Origin: Lumbricus rubellus
Lineage: Eukaryota > Annelida > Clitellata > Crassiclitellata > Lumbricidae
Reading direction: 5' to 3'
DNA length: 64,000 nucleotides
Assembly (NCBI GenBank): GCA_945859605.1
Contig: OX243825.1
Location: 20,175,196-20,239,195 of the forward strand
The stretch's first letter is position 1. The number at the start of each line of letters is the position of its first letter. Positions 48,640 to 60,165 of the stretch are shown piece by piece. The position numbers were made by a program, and so were the translations under genes. Under the pieces are notes generated by a model that saw nothing but the letters and a program-made list of their open reading frames with translations, searched no databases and was not told where the DNA came from.

Positions 48640-49080
48640 GTGTTGTATTGCATTGCACCTAACCGTTTAAAAGGTGCTTCTAGCAGCAAGCGTCTTTCAG
48701 AAGTGCTTACAATGCGTACAACTCCGAAAGAAACGGCAGGTTTTGAGACGAGAAAAAGAAGACGAAAGATTAACAGAGAGGGTGACAGAGCGAACTGAGA
48801 GGGTTGGGGGGGGGGGAGGAAGAAGACCATTTAATAGGGAAACACCAATGGAGACAAATGAGATGGATTGAACCATGGCAGCGATCCTGACTCTGAGAAC
48901 GATCAGAGGTCCTAAGAGAGGACGCAACGAATTGGCAGAAATGGGACGAAGTATAAGATCAGAAAGATAATTCGGAGCAATACCTAATTGAGATTTGAGG
49001 ATGAAAATAAGAACTTTCAATTGTATACATGCCGAAAGTGGAGGCCAGTGACGTTGTTTAGCCATGCATGTAGAAATGTG
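48640..49080 (-). pseudogene. LINE ORF2 C-terminal relic
   Basis: The minus strand reads RHWPPLSACIQLKVLIF, then GIAPNYLSDLI, both typical of the conserved C-terminal part of CR1/L2-type ORF2. The remainder is frameshifted. It lies in the 5' intron of paralog D. Confidence 0.7.
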
Positions 49081-49336
49081 TAAGAATTTACTGTATAATT
49101 ATTTGTATTAATATGTAGGCTATTAATATATGCATACATAGGCTAATTATGCACATTGTGTATGTTCTAGCCTATTATAGGTGCACATAAAAACATAATT
49201 ATTATGCTTGCTTGTAGGCTATATTCTATGTCTTTAGCAAAACATTTATATAGAGCATTTTTAGAGCCCCGAAAGCGCTGAAACGTGCTGTGTATAGAAG
49301 TTCTGTAAAGAGATGTTCTGATAATTATCGTCCTAC

Positions 49337-49560
49337 CTTCCGAGTTGTTGAGTCTTCTCTCGATCTTCTGCGACACAGGATCAGATCTTCTGGATTCTTC
49401 TCTGATGTTTCTCTAACGCAGAGAGGCCTATTTATACCATTTAGACCCATGCTGTTGGTGAAGAGAAACATTTCATTAGCTCTCGCATCTGTTTCCTTGT
49501 ATAATTACGAGTCGATCATCTTGCAATCTGAACTCTTAATTGCATGCATGCATCAGATGC
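49337..49560 (-). promoter_or_regulatory. Promoter and non-coding first exon of paralog D
   Basis: TATAAATA at 49446-49439 (minus), leader about 49415-49337 ending ctcggaag with donor gtagg. The upstream conserved block includes gatgcgagagctaatg and gatgatcgactcg (about 49470-49525). No IRE is visible. The 5' intron from here to the MSN exon is about 2.7 kb. Confidence 0.76.
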
Positions 49561-49703
49561 TAAAGCTTGTTAGGAGTTCATTTTCTTCTTCAGTCTACGA
49601 CAAGACTTTTGTCTCCATTCTTTTAATTAAAATTTCAAAAACCAATTGCATTGATTTTTGCAGTCAATTTTAGTGCACTTTTGTCGTTACAGTGTTGCAG
49701 TGT

Positions 49704-49935
49704 GTGACGCGGTGGTGTAGCTTAGAGGTGCATTGGAGCCGGAGATTTTCAGGTGGTTAGAAGTCAACCCAAGTCACCATGTAGGAACCTTCAGCAAGTC
49801 CTTCATTTGCAATATTGCTCGTGCGTTTCGGGGTGAAACTCCGATGCAGTGCCCGCGCTGTAGTCTGGAGCGCATCTGGTTAGGTAGCTTGAAGAGGCGC
49901 TGTAGCAAATGCGAGATATAAATAGATAAAATAAA
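49704..49935 (+). mobile_element. tRNA-derived SINE (family 1)
   Basis: Plus-oriented with head gacgcggtggtgtagcttag, a poor box B, and a full body ending aaatagataaaataaa. Confidence 0.72.
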
Positions 49936-50275
49936 TGTTAAAAAATTCGAATTTGATCAAAATTGTCTCCTCATTTTTAAAGTGCACTCAGAAATGTCAG
50001 GCGCAGGGCACCGTTTATTCACGAGTGCTGGGGTAAGTAAGAGGGGTCGTCCGTAAGAGTAGCCCGAAGTACAGGGCTTAAACTGTGGCAGGACGGTCAT
50101 GGACGGCGTCCTGGCACTTATGTTCGAATCTCTATGCCGTCCTGCCACTTATTTGGCCAGCACACCTGAAAATGTAATGGGCGTCCTGGCACTTCTTTTG
50201 GAAAGGTAAGGGGCGTCAAGGCACTGATTTTTTACACTTTTAGCACTGCCGAAGTAGATCCGAGTCTGGTATCAT

Positions 50276-50803
50276 ACATACATACATACATACATACATA
50301 CATACATACATACATACATACATACATACATACATACATACATACATACATACATACATACATACATACATACATACATACATACATACATACATACATA
50401 CATACATACATACATACATACATACATACATACATGTACATACATACATACATACATACATACATACATACATACATACATACATACATACATACATACA
50501 TACAAACATACATACATACATACATACATACATACATACATACATACATACATACATACATAAATACATACATACATACATACATACATACATACATACA
50601 TACATGCATGCATGCATGCATGCATGCATGCATGCATACATACATACATACATACATACATACATACATACATACATACATACATACATACATACATACA
50701 TACATACATACATACATACATACGTACGTACGTACATACATACATACATACATGCATACATACATACATACATACATACATACATACATACATACATACA
50801 TAC
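50276..50803. repeat. (CATA)n microsatellite, about 528 bp
   Basis: Long CATA tract with single-base variants, a self-complementary (CATG)n block at about 50603-50637 and a (CGTA)n block near 50722-50735. It gives three-frame artefactual reading frames of up to 204 codons. Length in the real genome may differ from that shown. Confidence 0.99.
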
Positions 50804-50904
50804 TCCGGCTATACGGGTGCCATCTGGATAGGGAATTGAAACGTGAATGATCATTAATTATATTTTTTCTGTATGCCTACCTTTTCTTTTGTCGTGCTGT
50901 TCTA

Positions 50905-51073
50905 CACTGTGCAGAACTTTCTAATTGGATTTGTCCAGCTGTAGAATCACTTCTTTCTGTGTACGTGAAATAGTTAAGACGGCCGTGTCATTTGATTGAG
51001 AGTAATTTACCATGGAAGATGGACAGGGAAAGAAGGGGCTGTGTGCCTTTAAAAATTCATTTAAAGAAGCCCT
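50905..51073. mobile_element. Degenerate CAGGGCT-family hAT MITE
   Basis: It keeps gtgcagaactttctaattgg, gtaatttaccatggaagatgg and the right end aaagaagcccta, but the left terminus is lost. Confidence 0.6.
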
Positions 51074-51113
51074 ACTTGGTGTATTGATATAATTTTTTTT
51101 AAACATAACCAAA

Positions 51114-51174
<61 letters not shown>

Positions 51175-51175
51175 C

Positions 51176-51207
<32 letters not shown>

Positions 51208-51590
51208 CGATGATGAAGATGATAATGAATGATGGTGATGGTGATGATGATGATGGTGATGATGATGTGATGATGACAAGGATGCTGACGAAGACGATGC
51301 TGATTATGATGATGACGATGACGATGATGACAATGGTGACGATGACGATGATGATGATGATAATGACGACGATGATGACGATGATGATGATGACGATGAC
51401 GATGACGATGATGATGATGATAATGACGACGATGATGATGATGACGGTGATGACGATGAAGATGATGTTGATGATGTTGGTGATGATGATGACGATGATG
51501 ATGACGACAACGATGACGATGACGACGACGACGACGATGATGATGACGATGCTGCTGCTGCTGCTGCTGATGATGATGAAAATTTGTATT
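51114..51590. repeat. (GAT)n / (GAC)n cryptic repeat, about 480 bp
   Basis: A pure (GAT)n start followed by GAT/GAC/GAA mixtures and a short (CTG)n end. Open in most frames only because of triplet composition. Confidence 0.97.
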
Positions 51591-51799
51591 TCTCTTGACG
51601 TGGACGCAGTTGTCACTGAATGGTATTCGCAAGATCAACCGAAGTCCCGGAAGATATTTTTCGGGGGCGATTAGCAGCAGCAGATAGAAAAACATCCAAG
51701 AAAATACATTTTGGTATTTTCGTCATCGCACTGTTTTATGCCTTTGGCCTTTGAAACTCTGGGCCAAATAAATCAAAAAGAACACTATGCTCTGATCCA

Positions 51800-52016
51800 A
51801 GGGCGGATACAGAAACTTAGGACGGGGGGGGGGGCCAAAAATTCTTGGTCTTGGGTCCGGGAAAAATTCTTGGCTTGGCCTTGGGTCTGGAAAATGTTTC
51901 TTAATTGGGGGGGGGGCCGCAATGCATAGGCATTTCTGAAAGGGGGGCCACGATACATGGGCATTCCTAAATGGGGGGGCCATGGCCGGATAAGCCCCAT
52001 AGATCTGCCCCTGCAC
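51800..52016. mobile_element. MITE with poly-G stretches and GGGCGGAT ends
   Basis: It starts aagggcggatacagaaac and ends atagatctgcccctgc, with ggggggcca units internally, and resembles 16773-17184. Non-coding. Confidence 0.55.
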
Positions 52017-52019
52017 TGA

Positions 52020-55000
52020 TCAATCTCTTCGGCTATCGTCATATTCAAGTACTGTGAGATAATAGAGAGGCCACTCTACTCTAGTCTATCGACGGCTATA
52101 ATTATATAACACGGTAATCTTTATCTCGACATTTAGGCTTATGCATTGCCGAGATAAACGAGATCGCGGCAACCGAATTCAAAGGCGCTACCGGTAATTC
52201 AAAGCAAAAATCGATAGGTGAAAGGGGTCAAATCGGTTACACAGACCAACGGACAACCCAGTTTGACGATTCAAGTGGGTGGCTTACCTTGCCCATGCAG
52301 CCTCATTTTTTACTTATGGCAATAATGAGGGACCAAATTCCTCTATGTGTTTCATATCTTCGAATCGCATAACCTATTCCAGGGTCGCCGAGAATTTATT
52401 TATTTACGGAGAATTTGATATAGCGCTCCTTCAAGGTTTAAATCTTTAGCGCTTCCCGTTCGAATAAGACAGTCTTGAGAAGAGAAATAAATGAAGTAGA
52501 AAGGCCAATAGGTGTTTGACGAAGGATAACAGGAAGCTCATTCCAGTTTGAACATGAGTGGTCGAGCAGCAGAGCTCCTGCAAGTATAAAGGAGCCAAGA
52601 GAATGGTGACGAACTGAATGATAAGGGGCTTCGGCGAATTTTAGGGGCCCGGGCTAGGTAGTTATAACATCAGGAAAGTTTAAGAATAATGCCTTCTTAA
52701 TTAAAATATTACAGAGAATTACCGTGACTAGAGTTTACGCTTCGAATTAATGACAAAATCTATAATAGATAGGCAACAATCAGATGCTCGTGAATAAACT
52801 GTTGCCCTGAACTTGGCTTCTTTCGAGTGGCGCTTTAGAAATTTGGAGATTACACGATTACAATGGAAGAGGGTGAAAGAGAAATGACAAAAATACTGAA
52901 TAGCGCAAACAGAACACCGGACGGGGGGAGTCCAGAATTGGCCATCCAGTGCATCGGGAGCGCCTCTGAGTAGTTTCCTTGAAGGGGCGCTATATAAATT
53001 GCATTGATAGACAGAATTAGGGAGCAGCAGGGTGAGAATTGCCGGGAGGGTTCAAACCCCAGTCTTTTCTTAAAGCCCCATATAGTAAGTTATGTTTTTC
53101 ACACCCTAATTCCAAAACCCAGTTATTTTTCTACAATTCTCACACTGAGTAACAGCAACCGAAAAGTCTTTCAACGAGGGCAGTTCTAGTAGAAGGAATG
53201 TCGCAGAAAGGGAGTTGAGACGATCTAGTTTTAGTTTATTAGTGATGAGGATAAAGTGCTACTCTTAAGTTGAGTAGACCTATAGCCTACAATGTGATGA
53301 TGGCGTGTTCACTAGTAGGCCCTACGTCATTCGTTAAACTAGTTTTAGGCAAATAGACCATTGTTTATAACATCTGATGTTATATAGCCTAATCATGAAT
53401 TATGTTATATAATCATGAATATTGAAGCATCAAAAGTTTAAAATCAAGCATCAAAGCACCTAAATAATTACACTAAGTTCAGACATTTCTTTGAACTGTG
53501 TACAACCAAAAGACACAATGAATGACTGTGCTGGATATGAAGCTCACACTCAAGAATTTAATAAGTTTATAGGACCCGTGGTTGACGTGAAAGCTCGATA
53601 ATATTGTATCACTGATTACTTAATTTAATGACGACCTCATTAACGTCCTCTCAAACTTTTTATCAGCTTTACTCTTTAACTCCTCTATCCCTCTCCGATT
53701 TTCAATTGGCAACAATGACTAATGGCCGATGTGTATCGACGCAGATAGGCCTATCTGAAGTGTGCGCGATAAATCAAACAATAGCACAGAGCGTAGGTTT
53801 GTTTTCATTGAAGTCCTGGAATATAATTTTATTGTTGTATAATTTTTAAGTGGTCTAGATCCTTTATTGACTATTATAGGCCTTCGTGCTTTATGTGACC
53901 ACAAAAGCTATGACGCAGGTGTGATTAGTAGACCTAATGAACAGTAAAACTACAGTGGAAATCTGCGTTATTGTAGGCCAACAATAAACATAATATATAA
54001 GCTTATACTATGTTTATTGTACATAAATTATAAATTTTATATATCGTATTGACAACACAAACCCAGCATCCACCCATACGCGCACATACACAAATATTAC
54101 ACATACTCCACTGTAGGCCTTACACCATCACTGTATTTCCATGGAAGCTTTGCTGTAGCCTACATTATAGCCTAACTGAATAATATAAAAAGCTTATAAA
54201 GTAATTTTTGTCGTAACCCATCGAAGCACATTGAAAGGAACAGGCTTAGCAAAGTTGGCGGACCATGAATGAGATGGAAAGCCACAGCTTAAGTCATAAT
54301 CAAAATAAGTAAAAATTAAATTTTATTTAGGGCAAGTATAAAAATAAGGCCTGCGCAAGTGTTTTGTTTACGACTGAAGAAACACTGCCTGCTTGCTTCT
54401 GTCTCTCTGTCTGTTTCTGTCTCTCTCTGTTTGTTTCTATCTCTCTGTCTATTTCTATCTCTCTTTTTCTGTCTCTGTCGCTATGCCTGTTTCTGTCTCT
54501 GTTTTTCTTCTACAGACCTATCTCATATCTGCCGATATGAGATTACAGAAGAGCCTAAACCTGTCTTGTCATGTTGCTCAAATCGCCGAGGGTCAATCGT
54601 AACAGTGCACACCAGGTGCGCGAGTAGCACAGACATAAATTGTCAGTAGACATACAAAATAACGGGACATAGGCCTAGTATGCGCAGGCTGTATAGCTAG
54701 TACCAGAGCCTTCAAATGTTGCCAAATAGGGGTATAGGGCCTAATCGTAATCTCCTAACTTCTAAAGCGCTACTCGAAAGCCAAGCGTGGGGCACAAGCT
54801 CAATCACGAGCGCTGCGTTGAGTCAAAACGGTTGTCCGTAAGAATAGCCTAATCCAAAGGTGGTCCGGGTCGAGTTACCCTAGGAATCTAGGATCAGAGG
54901 GAACAGAGCTTACAGAGGGTAACATGCAATGGGATGTTATCAGCGAAATTGTATGCTAATTCTATACGCTTTAATGTAAACATTGGCTTCCATTCAAACG

Positions 55001-55800
55001 GGCAGCGGTGGTGAGGGTTTTCACCCGATAAATTCCTTGATAAAATTATGTACAGGTCGATGCCATAATAATTATTATATAGGCTACACTGTGTCCCGAT
55101 GAAAGTGAACCCCAGCAAAAAGCGTCTTAATTTGGTCAAAGCTTTTAGTAGGCCTATTTGTCTGAAAATTAAAAAAAGAATTAGCCATATTATCACCTAA
55201 TCCTAACGCCGTTTAGATAAATTATGTTGGTGAGTTTGTAAAGTTTATGAGTAGGCTACTTTGCGATGCAGCACCGAAAAAGTTAAATTTTCAACATACA
55301 AAAGCTAGACGTAGTCTAGTGCAGTAGCTGTCCCGGGAGACGCTCAGTTTAATATCCCGCAGCTGTGGTCGCCCAACAGTTTAGACCTCAATCCGAAGTG
55401 TACTACAGAGTCCATTTTTATTTTTCATTCCGTCGAAGATCTGAAACTAGCAATATAGCAGTTGTTGGCCTCGGTCCTACTATGTAGGCCCCTATGTGGG
55501 AAATTTCACATTTCGGGGGTTGAGGTGGAATTTTCATTAAGCATAGCTCCCTACATTATTCCTTTCGTTACGAGATCTTACTCCTGTGCGTTCATCATTA
55601 ATTAATTATTAATTCATTCATTCGATCATTCATTTGTTCATTCATCCATTCTATGAACTTATATAGTGCCACTTCAAGAAACCTATTCATCGTCATAACG
55701 TAGCAGCAAGTAGGCTAGACCTAGGCTACTCAGAACCACGTGACAATAGCATTGACAGTCCGAACGAATAAACGTCTGTGTGTCATTAAGATCCATTTAA
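52020..55800. other. Intergenic region between paralog D and the complete ferritin
   Basis: No host gene seen. It holds a LINE-like relic around 52390-52700, a LINE 3' fragment at 52785-52865, a MITE at 53028-53147, a (TCTG)n-rich tract at about 54390-54510 and an inverted LINE 3' fragment at 54748-54900. The last few hundred bases before 55800 contain ATTCATTC repeats and are the upstream region of the ferritin promoter. Confidence 0.5.
53028..53147. mobile_element. hAT-type MITE (CAGGGTGAGAATTG family), short
   Basis: Ends CAGGGTGAGAATTG and CAATTCTCACACTG with the usual interior (cccagtcttttcttaaagcc); about 120 bp. Confidence 0.75.
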
Positions 55801-55804
55801 CTGC

Positions 55805-55812
55805 TATATAAA
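55805..55812 (+). promoter_or_regulatory. TATA box of the complete ferritin gene
   Basis: TATATAAA here predicts transcription start near 55835, which places the IRE within the first 40 nt of the mRNA, the position required for IRP-type translational block. Confidence 0.75.
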
Positions 55813-55848
55813 CCTGTTTGGTCGCAGGGTTTGGTATCTTCTGGTTTG

Positions 55849-55875
55849 CTTTGCTACGTCAGTGTGCGTGCGAGT
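55849..55875 (+). promoter_or_regulatory. Iron-responsive element in ferritin 5' UTR
   Basis: The loop CAGTGT (55860-55865) is closed by a 5-bp upper stem, tacgt with gcgtg (U-G, A-U, C-G, G-C, U-G). An unpaired C at 55854 sits five bases 5' of the loop, and a short lower stem follows (g55853-c55871, t55852-g55872, t55851-a55873, t55850-g55874). This fits the canonical IRE bound by IRP1 under iron shortage. The G-U pairs make the stem weaker than in vertebrates. Confidence 0.85.
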
Positions 55876-56004
55876 GAACTTAGAAATCCGATTTTACGAC
55901 ACCAAGCTTCTCTTCGATCAACATAAAGAAACGTAAAGAAATTTCGATCAACATCCAGTATCTTCTTCTTCGTAAAGAAACTCATCAAAGCTACCAAAGA
56001 AAAG

Positions 56005-59000
56005 ATGATGGCTCAATCCCAGGTTCGTCAGAATTTCCATGTTGAGAGCGAGGCTGGTTTGAACAAGCAGATCAACCTGGAGTTGCATGCAGGCTACACC
56101 TACCAGTCGATGGTGAGTTTGACGATTCAGATAACTGTCATGAAGCCAGGGCTTTTAACCCTTTAATGCCGGAGGGTATAGGATTTCCCATACCATTCAC
56201 TACCATCTCGGCATTAAAGGGTTAAAGGAAACTTTAGAACTGCACAGTGCACAGCCTCTGCTTTTTCTTCCCATCCTCCATGGCAAATTTTTTCATATCG
56301 GATGACAGTAATCTTTTAAAACTAGGCCTATTTCTAGCTGCACAGAAGTGCTTCTGTAACCACAAATCTACTTAGAACTGCCTTATTTTGTCAAGAACTG
56401 CATGCCAGGAAAAGCCCTAGGCCTACTGTCAGCTGAATAATTGTCGTAGTTGATTGATTGCACTTTTTTGCCATCCAGTGTCTTCTGCTCGTTAAATTAT
56501 GACCGTGAACTTGGCGTGAAGTTTCTTTCAAGCCATATCTATCTGACTTTCAAGTTCTCTCTGCTAGACACTTCTGTAGCCATCAGTGATAGGTCTACCA
56601 TCCAACAAACTCCTTCAAGAAGTGTATAGGACATAAGTCTCCTGGATCTAACTTCCGGACAAAAGACCCCAGGGCAAAATCCCTCTAATTTTGTGAAGGA
56701 TAATATAATTCCCTCCTGGACTATGTAGGCATATGTAAAGGCTTAAAGGGGCGGTTGTCACACCGCACGTTTGATTGTTAGTCAAGTCCATCTTGAGCGT
56801 ATATAGGCCTACACTGACTGAAACAACCAATTTTGTGGTACTGTATATGAAGTAGGCCCTATTCTTGTGTACAATGAATAGGCATACAATGCACATTTGG
56901 GGCGCGATGTTATAGGGATGTGTTCGGTGCCTTGGAGCCGAAAGGTTGTGGGTTCGAATCCACCTCAAGCCGCCGCGAAGGGACACTTACCAAGTCCGTC
57001 ACTCGCAATTGTTCATACGCTTCGGCGTGAAACTCCGATTCAGTGTCCGCGCTGGAGTCGAGAGCGCAAATGAGTAGGAATCTTTGAAGGGGCGCTTTAA
57101 CAAGACAAATTTCATAAATACATGCATAGTCACATAGTGACATAGGCTACATGTCAATTCACATTATGATTAAGGCGCAATGCTCCCTCCTTCCACGCTT
57201 CGATCCTTCGCCATGATACTGTGACGCACAATAAATTCAGAAATGGAAAATCAATAATAATATGAATTAGGCCTAAATGTAGTTTTGAGATCGAACTTTT
57301 TTACACATCTTCAGGCATTTTACTTTGAACGTGATGATGTCGCTCTGCCTGGATTCTCCAAGTTCTTCAAGAAGAGTGCTGAGGAGGAGAGAGAACATGC
57401 GGAGAAGCTGATGAAGTACCAGAACAAGCGAGGTGGTCGCGTTGTTTATCAGGATATCCCGGTATGTTTAAGAAAATATGGTTAAGGTACTTAATGAGCA
57501 AATTAATTAGCAACATTGTCACATTTAATAAAAAATATTTAGGTTAAATTGATGCTGAGCTGTCCGCGATTTATGGAATTGCATCTCATCGTGGATAGCT
57601 AGATGATGATGTGTATTCTGACTCTTACCTGATGGAAAAATTAACTTTTTGCTTATTTTCTTTTCACAATGGCTCATGCAACGACGAAGCATAAAGAAAA
57701 CAAAGACAGATGTGTACATTGTAAATGTGATCCATCATTCTAGCATTATATGAATGGTGCTCGTGAATAAACCGGTGCCCTACTGTCCTGCGCTTGGTGT
57801 TCAAGTGGCGCTCTATAAATTTGGAGATTACGACTACCGTGCGATAACTATTTGTTGCGTCTTAGGCTATATGATGCATTTGAACATGGCTGTTTTTAAG
57901 GAATGTTTAGAACCGTACAATCCCCTTCTTTTCATTCTCATCTTCCATGGCAAATTGCTTCCAATCGTGAGACAATGGCCATTTCTTGCTAGTTTTAACT
58001 GTACATAAGTGCTTCTACAACCATAGTTCGATGCGTACGCGTACCTTATAAGGTACGCGTATAGTACGTGCGTACCTTTCAAAGAATAAAATACGCGTAC
58101 CATACGCGTATTTTATTTTTGAGTATTATTATATGTCAGTGTTTTGACGCTTCACCGATATTAAATTACTCACTTATTGGCACATGCAAACAAAATGACG
58201 TCACCAGCGTAGCCTATTTACGTTATCATGAACGGGCAGAACGGCCTGAGGTGATTTTTGTGATTATATAACATTTTAAGGCTTTAATACTTGTAAATGA
58301 GTATGTTACACCAAGACATTGCATGAATAATCCATGACTTATAACATGTGCCACGGTTAGGTCTAAGTGTTGTACCGTACCTTTTACGTACCCTTCAATA
58401 AGGTACGTTAAAATACGTACGTACCTTTCAAAGAATATAATACGTACCATACGTACCCTCGAACTATGTCTACAACTGCACAACCCCATTTAGAACTGCA
58501 CATTTTGTGTACAACTACACGTTAAAAAAAACCTGCATTTGAAGACTCCGTTGTAATGTAGCATGGTTGCTAGAATGGAAAGACTCTATAGGCACCTTTT
58601 TGCCTGCTTGGTCTATCCGTGTTCTGCCAATGAGTTGTGTCAACTTGTGTGCGATGTAAGGCAGGTTTTGATGAATTTGCTTTTAGAAACCGATGCGTGA
58701 CAATTGGGGAAGCGGACTGGAAGCGATGCAGACTGCTCTTGAGCTGGAGAAGAACGTCAACCAAGCGCTTCTGAATCTGCACAAGGTTGCGTCCAACAGC
58801 CCAGACCCACAAGTGAGAAGCATGCTAATTCCATTGTTTCAGTCCTTTAATTACGACAAACGTGCACAGATGCTCAATATTTAATCGTATAATGTGTTTA
58901 GTTTTGTTTACACAATGGTTCTGTAAACGTTTCCATTTAACAGCCGTTTAATGTAGTTTTCAAACTGATTTAGCCCATGCTAACTGCTCATTCTTTTACC

Positions 59001-59431
59001 AAGAGGTCGAAGACTTAGCCTAGTGTTTGTAGTTCCGCCTCTCATTCTAAAGTGTAATATTCAGCTTTGAATAAAGGCCTATTAGCCATTATGTCTTTCA
59101 CATGTTCTGTGCATTATGGTAGAAATGCACAGAGCCAGAAAAAAGGCGAAGCTTATATTCGTGGGACCCTTTTGCTCAACTCCTCCCGACTAGTCAATTA
59201 TTGAGACTCCATCTCAAAATCTTTATCGTTGGATGTCTTCTAATCGTCTTTCTAATTATTTCACTTAATGGTTGTGTCTTGGTTTTTTTCAAGATGGCGG
59301 ATTTCATTGAGGAATTCCTTGAAGAGCAGGTGAACTCGATAAAAGAGCTTGGCGAATACGTGACGCAGCTGAAGAGAGTCGGATCAGGACTTGGAGAATA
59401 CATGTTCGACAAGGAAACTCTTGGCGACTAA
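56005..59431 (+). CDS. Classical ferritin, H-type, complete
   Basis: Iron-storage ferritin subunit with ferroxidase activity expected. Coding exons are 56005-56112 (36 codons), 57315-57461 (49), 58687-58812 (42) and 59294-59431 (45 plus TAA), all phase 0 and GT-AG, giving 172 residues. The start is a double ATG (MMAQSQ); the second one (56008) gives the length usual for the family. All seven ferroxidase residues are present in human H numbering: E27 (INLE), Y34 (YTYQSM), E61, E62 and H65 (EEEREHAE), E107 (LELEK) and Q141 (EEQV). H118 and the DFIE channel pair are present too. No signal peptide, so cytosolic. Helix D is one residue shorter than in human H between the channel glutamate and Q141. 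Expression is probably controlled by TATA-driven transcription and by the 5' IRE. It lies on the opposite strand to the four divergent paralogs. Confidence 0.96.
56147..56418. mobile_element. hAT MITE (CAGGGCT family) carrying a nested element
   Basis: Left end cagggctttt and right end ggaaaagcccta; interior matches the family (cccatcctccatggcaaatt). It is split by the micro-element at 56155-56225. Intron 1 of the complete ferritin. Confidence 0.75.
56155..56225. mobile_element. 67-bp TTAA-flanked micro-MITE (piggyBac-like)
   Basis: TTAA on both sides (56155-56158 and 56222-56225) with inverted ends CCCTTTAATGCCG and CGGCATTAAAGGG. The TTAA duplication and ends starting CCC are features of piggyBac-type elements. 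Confidence 0.78.
56899..57122 (+). mobile_element. tRNA-derived SINE (family 1)
   Basis: Plus orientation, head ggggcgcgatgttataggg, box B gggttcgaatccacc, and full body to ggggcgctttaacaag. It lies in intron 1 of the complete ferritin about 190 bp before exon 2. Confidence 0.8.
57885..58535. mobile_element. hAT MITE (CAGGGCT family) split by a second hAT-like element
   Basis: Ends catggctgtttttaagg and gttaaaaaaaacctg with the perfect 8-bp duplication catttgaa (57877-57884 and 58536-58543). The middle is interrupted at 58022. Intron 2 of the complete ferritin. Confidence 0.85.
58022..58468. mobile_element. Nested 447-bp hAT-like MITE (CATAGTTCGA ends)
   Basis: Inverted ends CATAGTTCGA and TCGAACTATG, perfect 8-bp duplication tctacaac (58014-58021 and 58469-58476). 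The flanks are rich in GGTACGCGTA / GTACGTACC motifs, arranged in both orientations. Confidence 0.87.
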
Positions 59432-59526
59432 CCACGTCAACCGGAAACATCCATTTTAATCCCAGTGTTGCAACAGTTACTGATTTCTATTTAGGCATAG
59501 GCTACACATAGGCTACCCGGATTCAA

Positions 59527-59636
59527 AATAAAAACCGGTCTTAACATTTTCTTTAAAAAAACTGTAACCTATTTTAAGTGCATGTAAAGAGGAAAACTGA
59601 TTCGAGGAAAGGTTGATTTGTAAAAGAGTTAATAAA
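59527..59636 (+). terminator. Poly(A) signals of the complete ferritin
   Basis: AATAAA at 59527-59532 and again at 59631-59636. The second is followed by a GT-rich stretch (gagttgtttgttgcg) and is the more likely one; the 3' UTR would be about 220 nt. Confidence 0.7.
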
Positions 59637-59975
59637 ATCGTACTTACAAGGTCAATTGAGTTGTTTGTTGCGTTTTTATGGCAATAAATAATTAATAGGC
59701 CTGTGGTAATGTGGTTACCATGCAATGGTTCTAGGGCAATTACCCCTGGACAATTCCCTCCGGTAATTGTCGAGGGGTAATTGTCCAGGGGTAATTGTCC
59801 TGTCAACCCATGCAATAGCCAAATTTAGCAACACGGAGGTTCCTGCTTATGGACGCGAGGCATTGGGTAAATTCTCAGACTGAAAGATTCACTTTTGACG
59901 ATTAGATCACTATCAATGTCTCCTATCGTCCCGAAATCTCGTGCACTTGGTATCAACCGATAGCACTCCATTGTT

Positions 59976-60165
59976 GGGCTCGGTGGTGTAGTTCGCAGCC
60001 TTGTAGTCAGACTGTCAGAGGGTTCCAGGTTCGAATGCACCTCAAGCCGCCGGGTAGGGATCTTGAGCAAGTCCTTCACTCGCAATTGCTCTTGCTCTTC
60101 AGCGAGAAACTCCGATGCAGTGTCCGTGCTGTAGTTAGAAGCTCCTCTGAGTATCGATAGGCCTA
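59976..60165 (+). mobile_element. tRNA-derived SINE (family 1)
   Basis: Head ggctcggtggtgtagttcgc, box B aggttcgaatgcacc, body through cgatgcagtgtccgtgctg; 3' end truncated. Confidence 0.75.

Noticed and set aside
50276..50803. CRISPR-like repeat array
   Set aside because: No spacers; it is a simple tetranucleotide repeat in a eukaryotic genome.
50232..50854. Open frames of 138-204 codons
   Set aside because: They are produced entirely by the (CATA)n tetranucleotide repeat, which is open in several frames on both strands; no protein family resembles (YVCM)n or (YIHT)n.
50921..51695. Open frames of up to 231 codons on both strands
   Set aside because: GAT/GAC triplet repeat artefact giving poly-Ile, poly-His, poly-Ser or poly-Met/Asp.
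54359..54649. Secreted or membrane protein (Leu/Ser-rich frame)
   Set aside because: It is a translation of a (TCTG)n/(TCTC)n pyrimidine microsatellite, not a signal or membrane segment.
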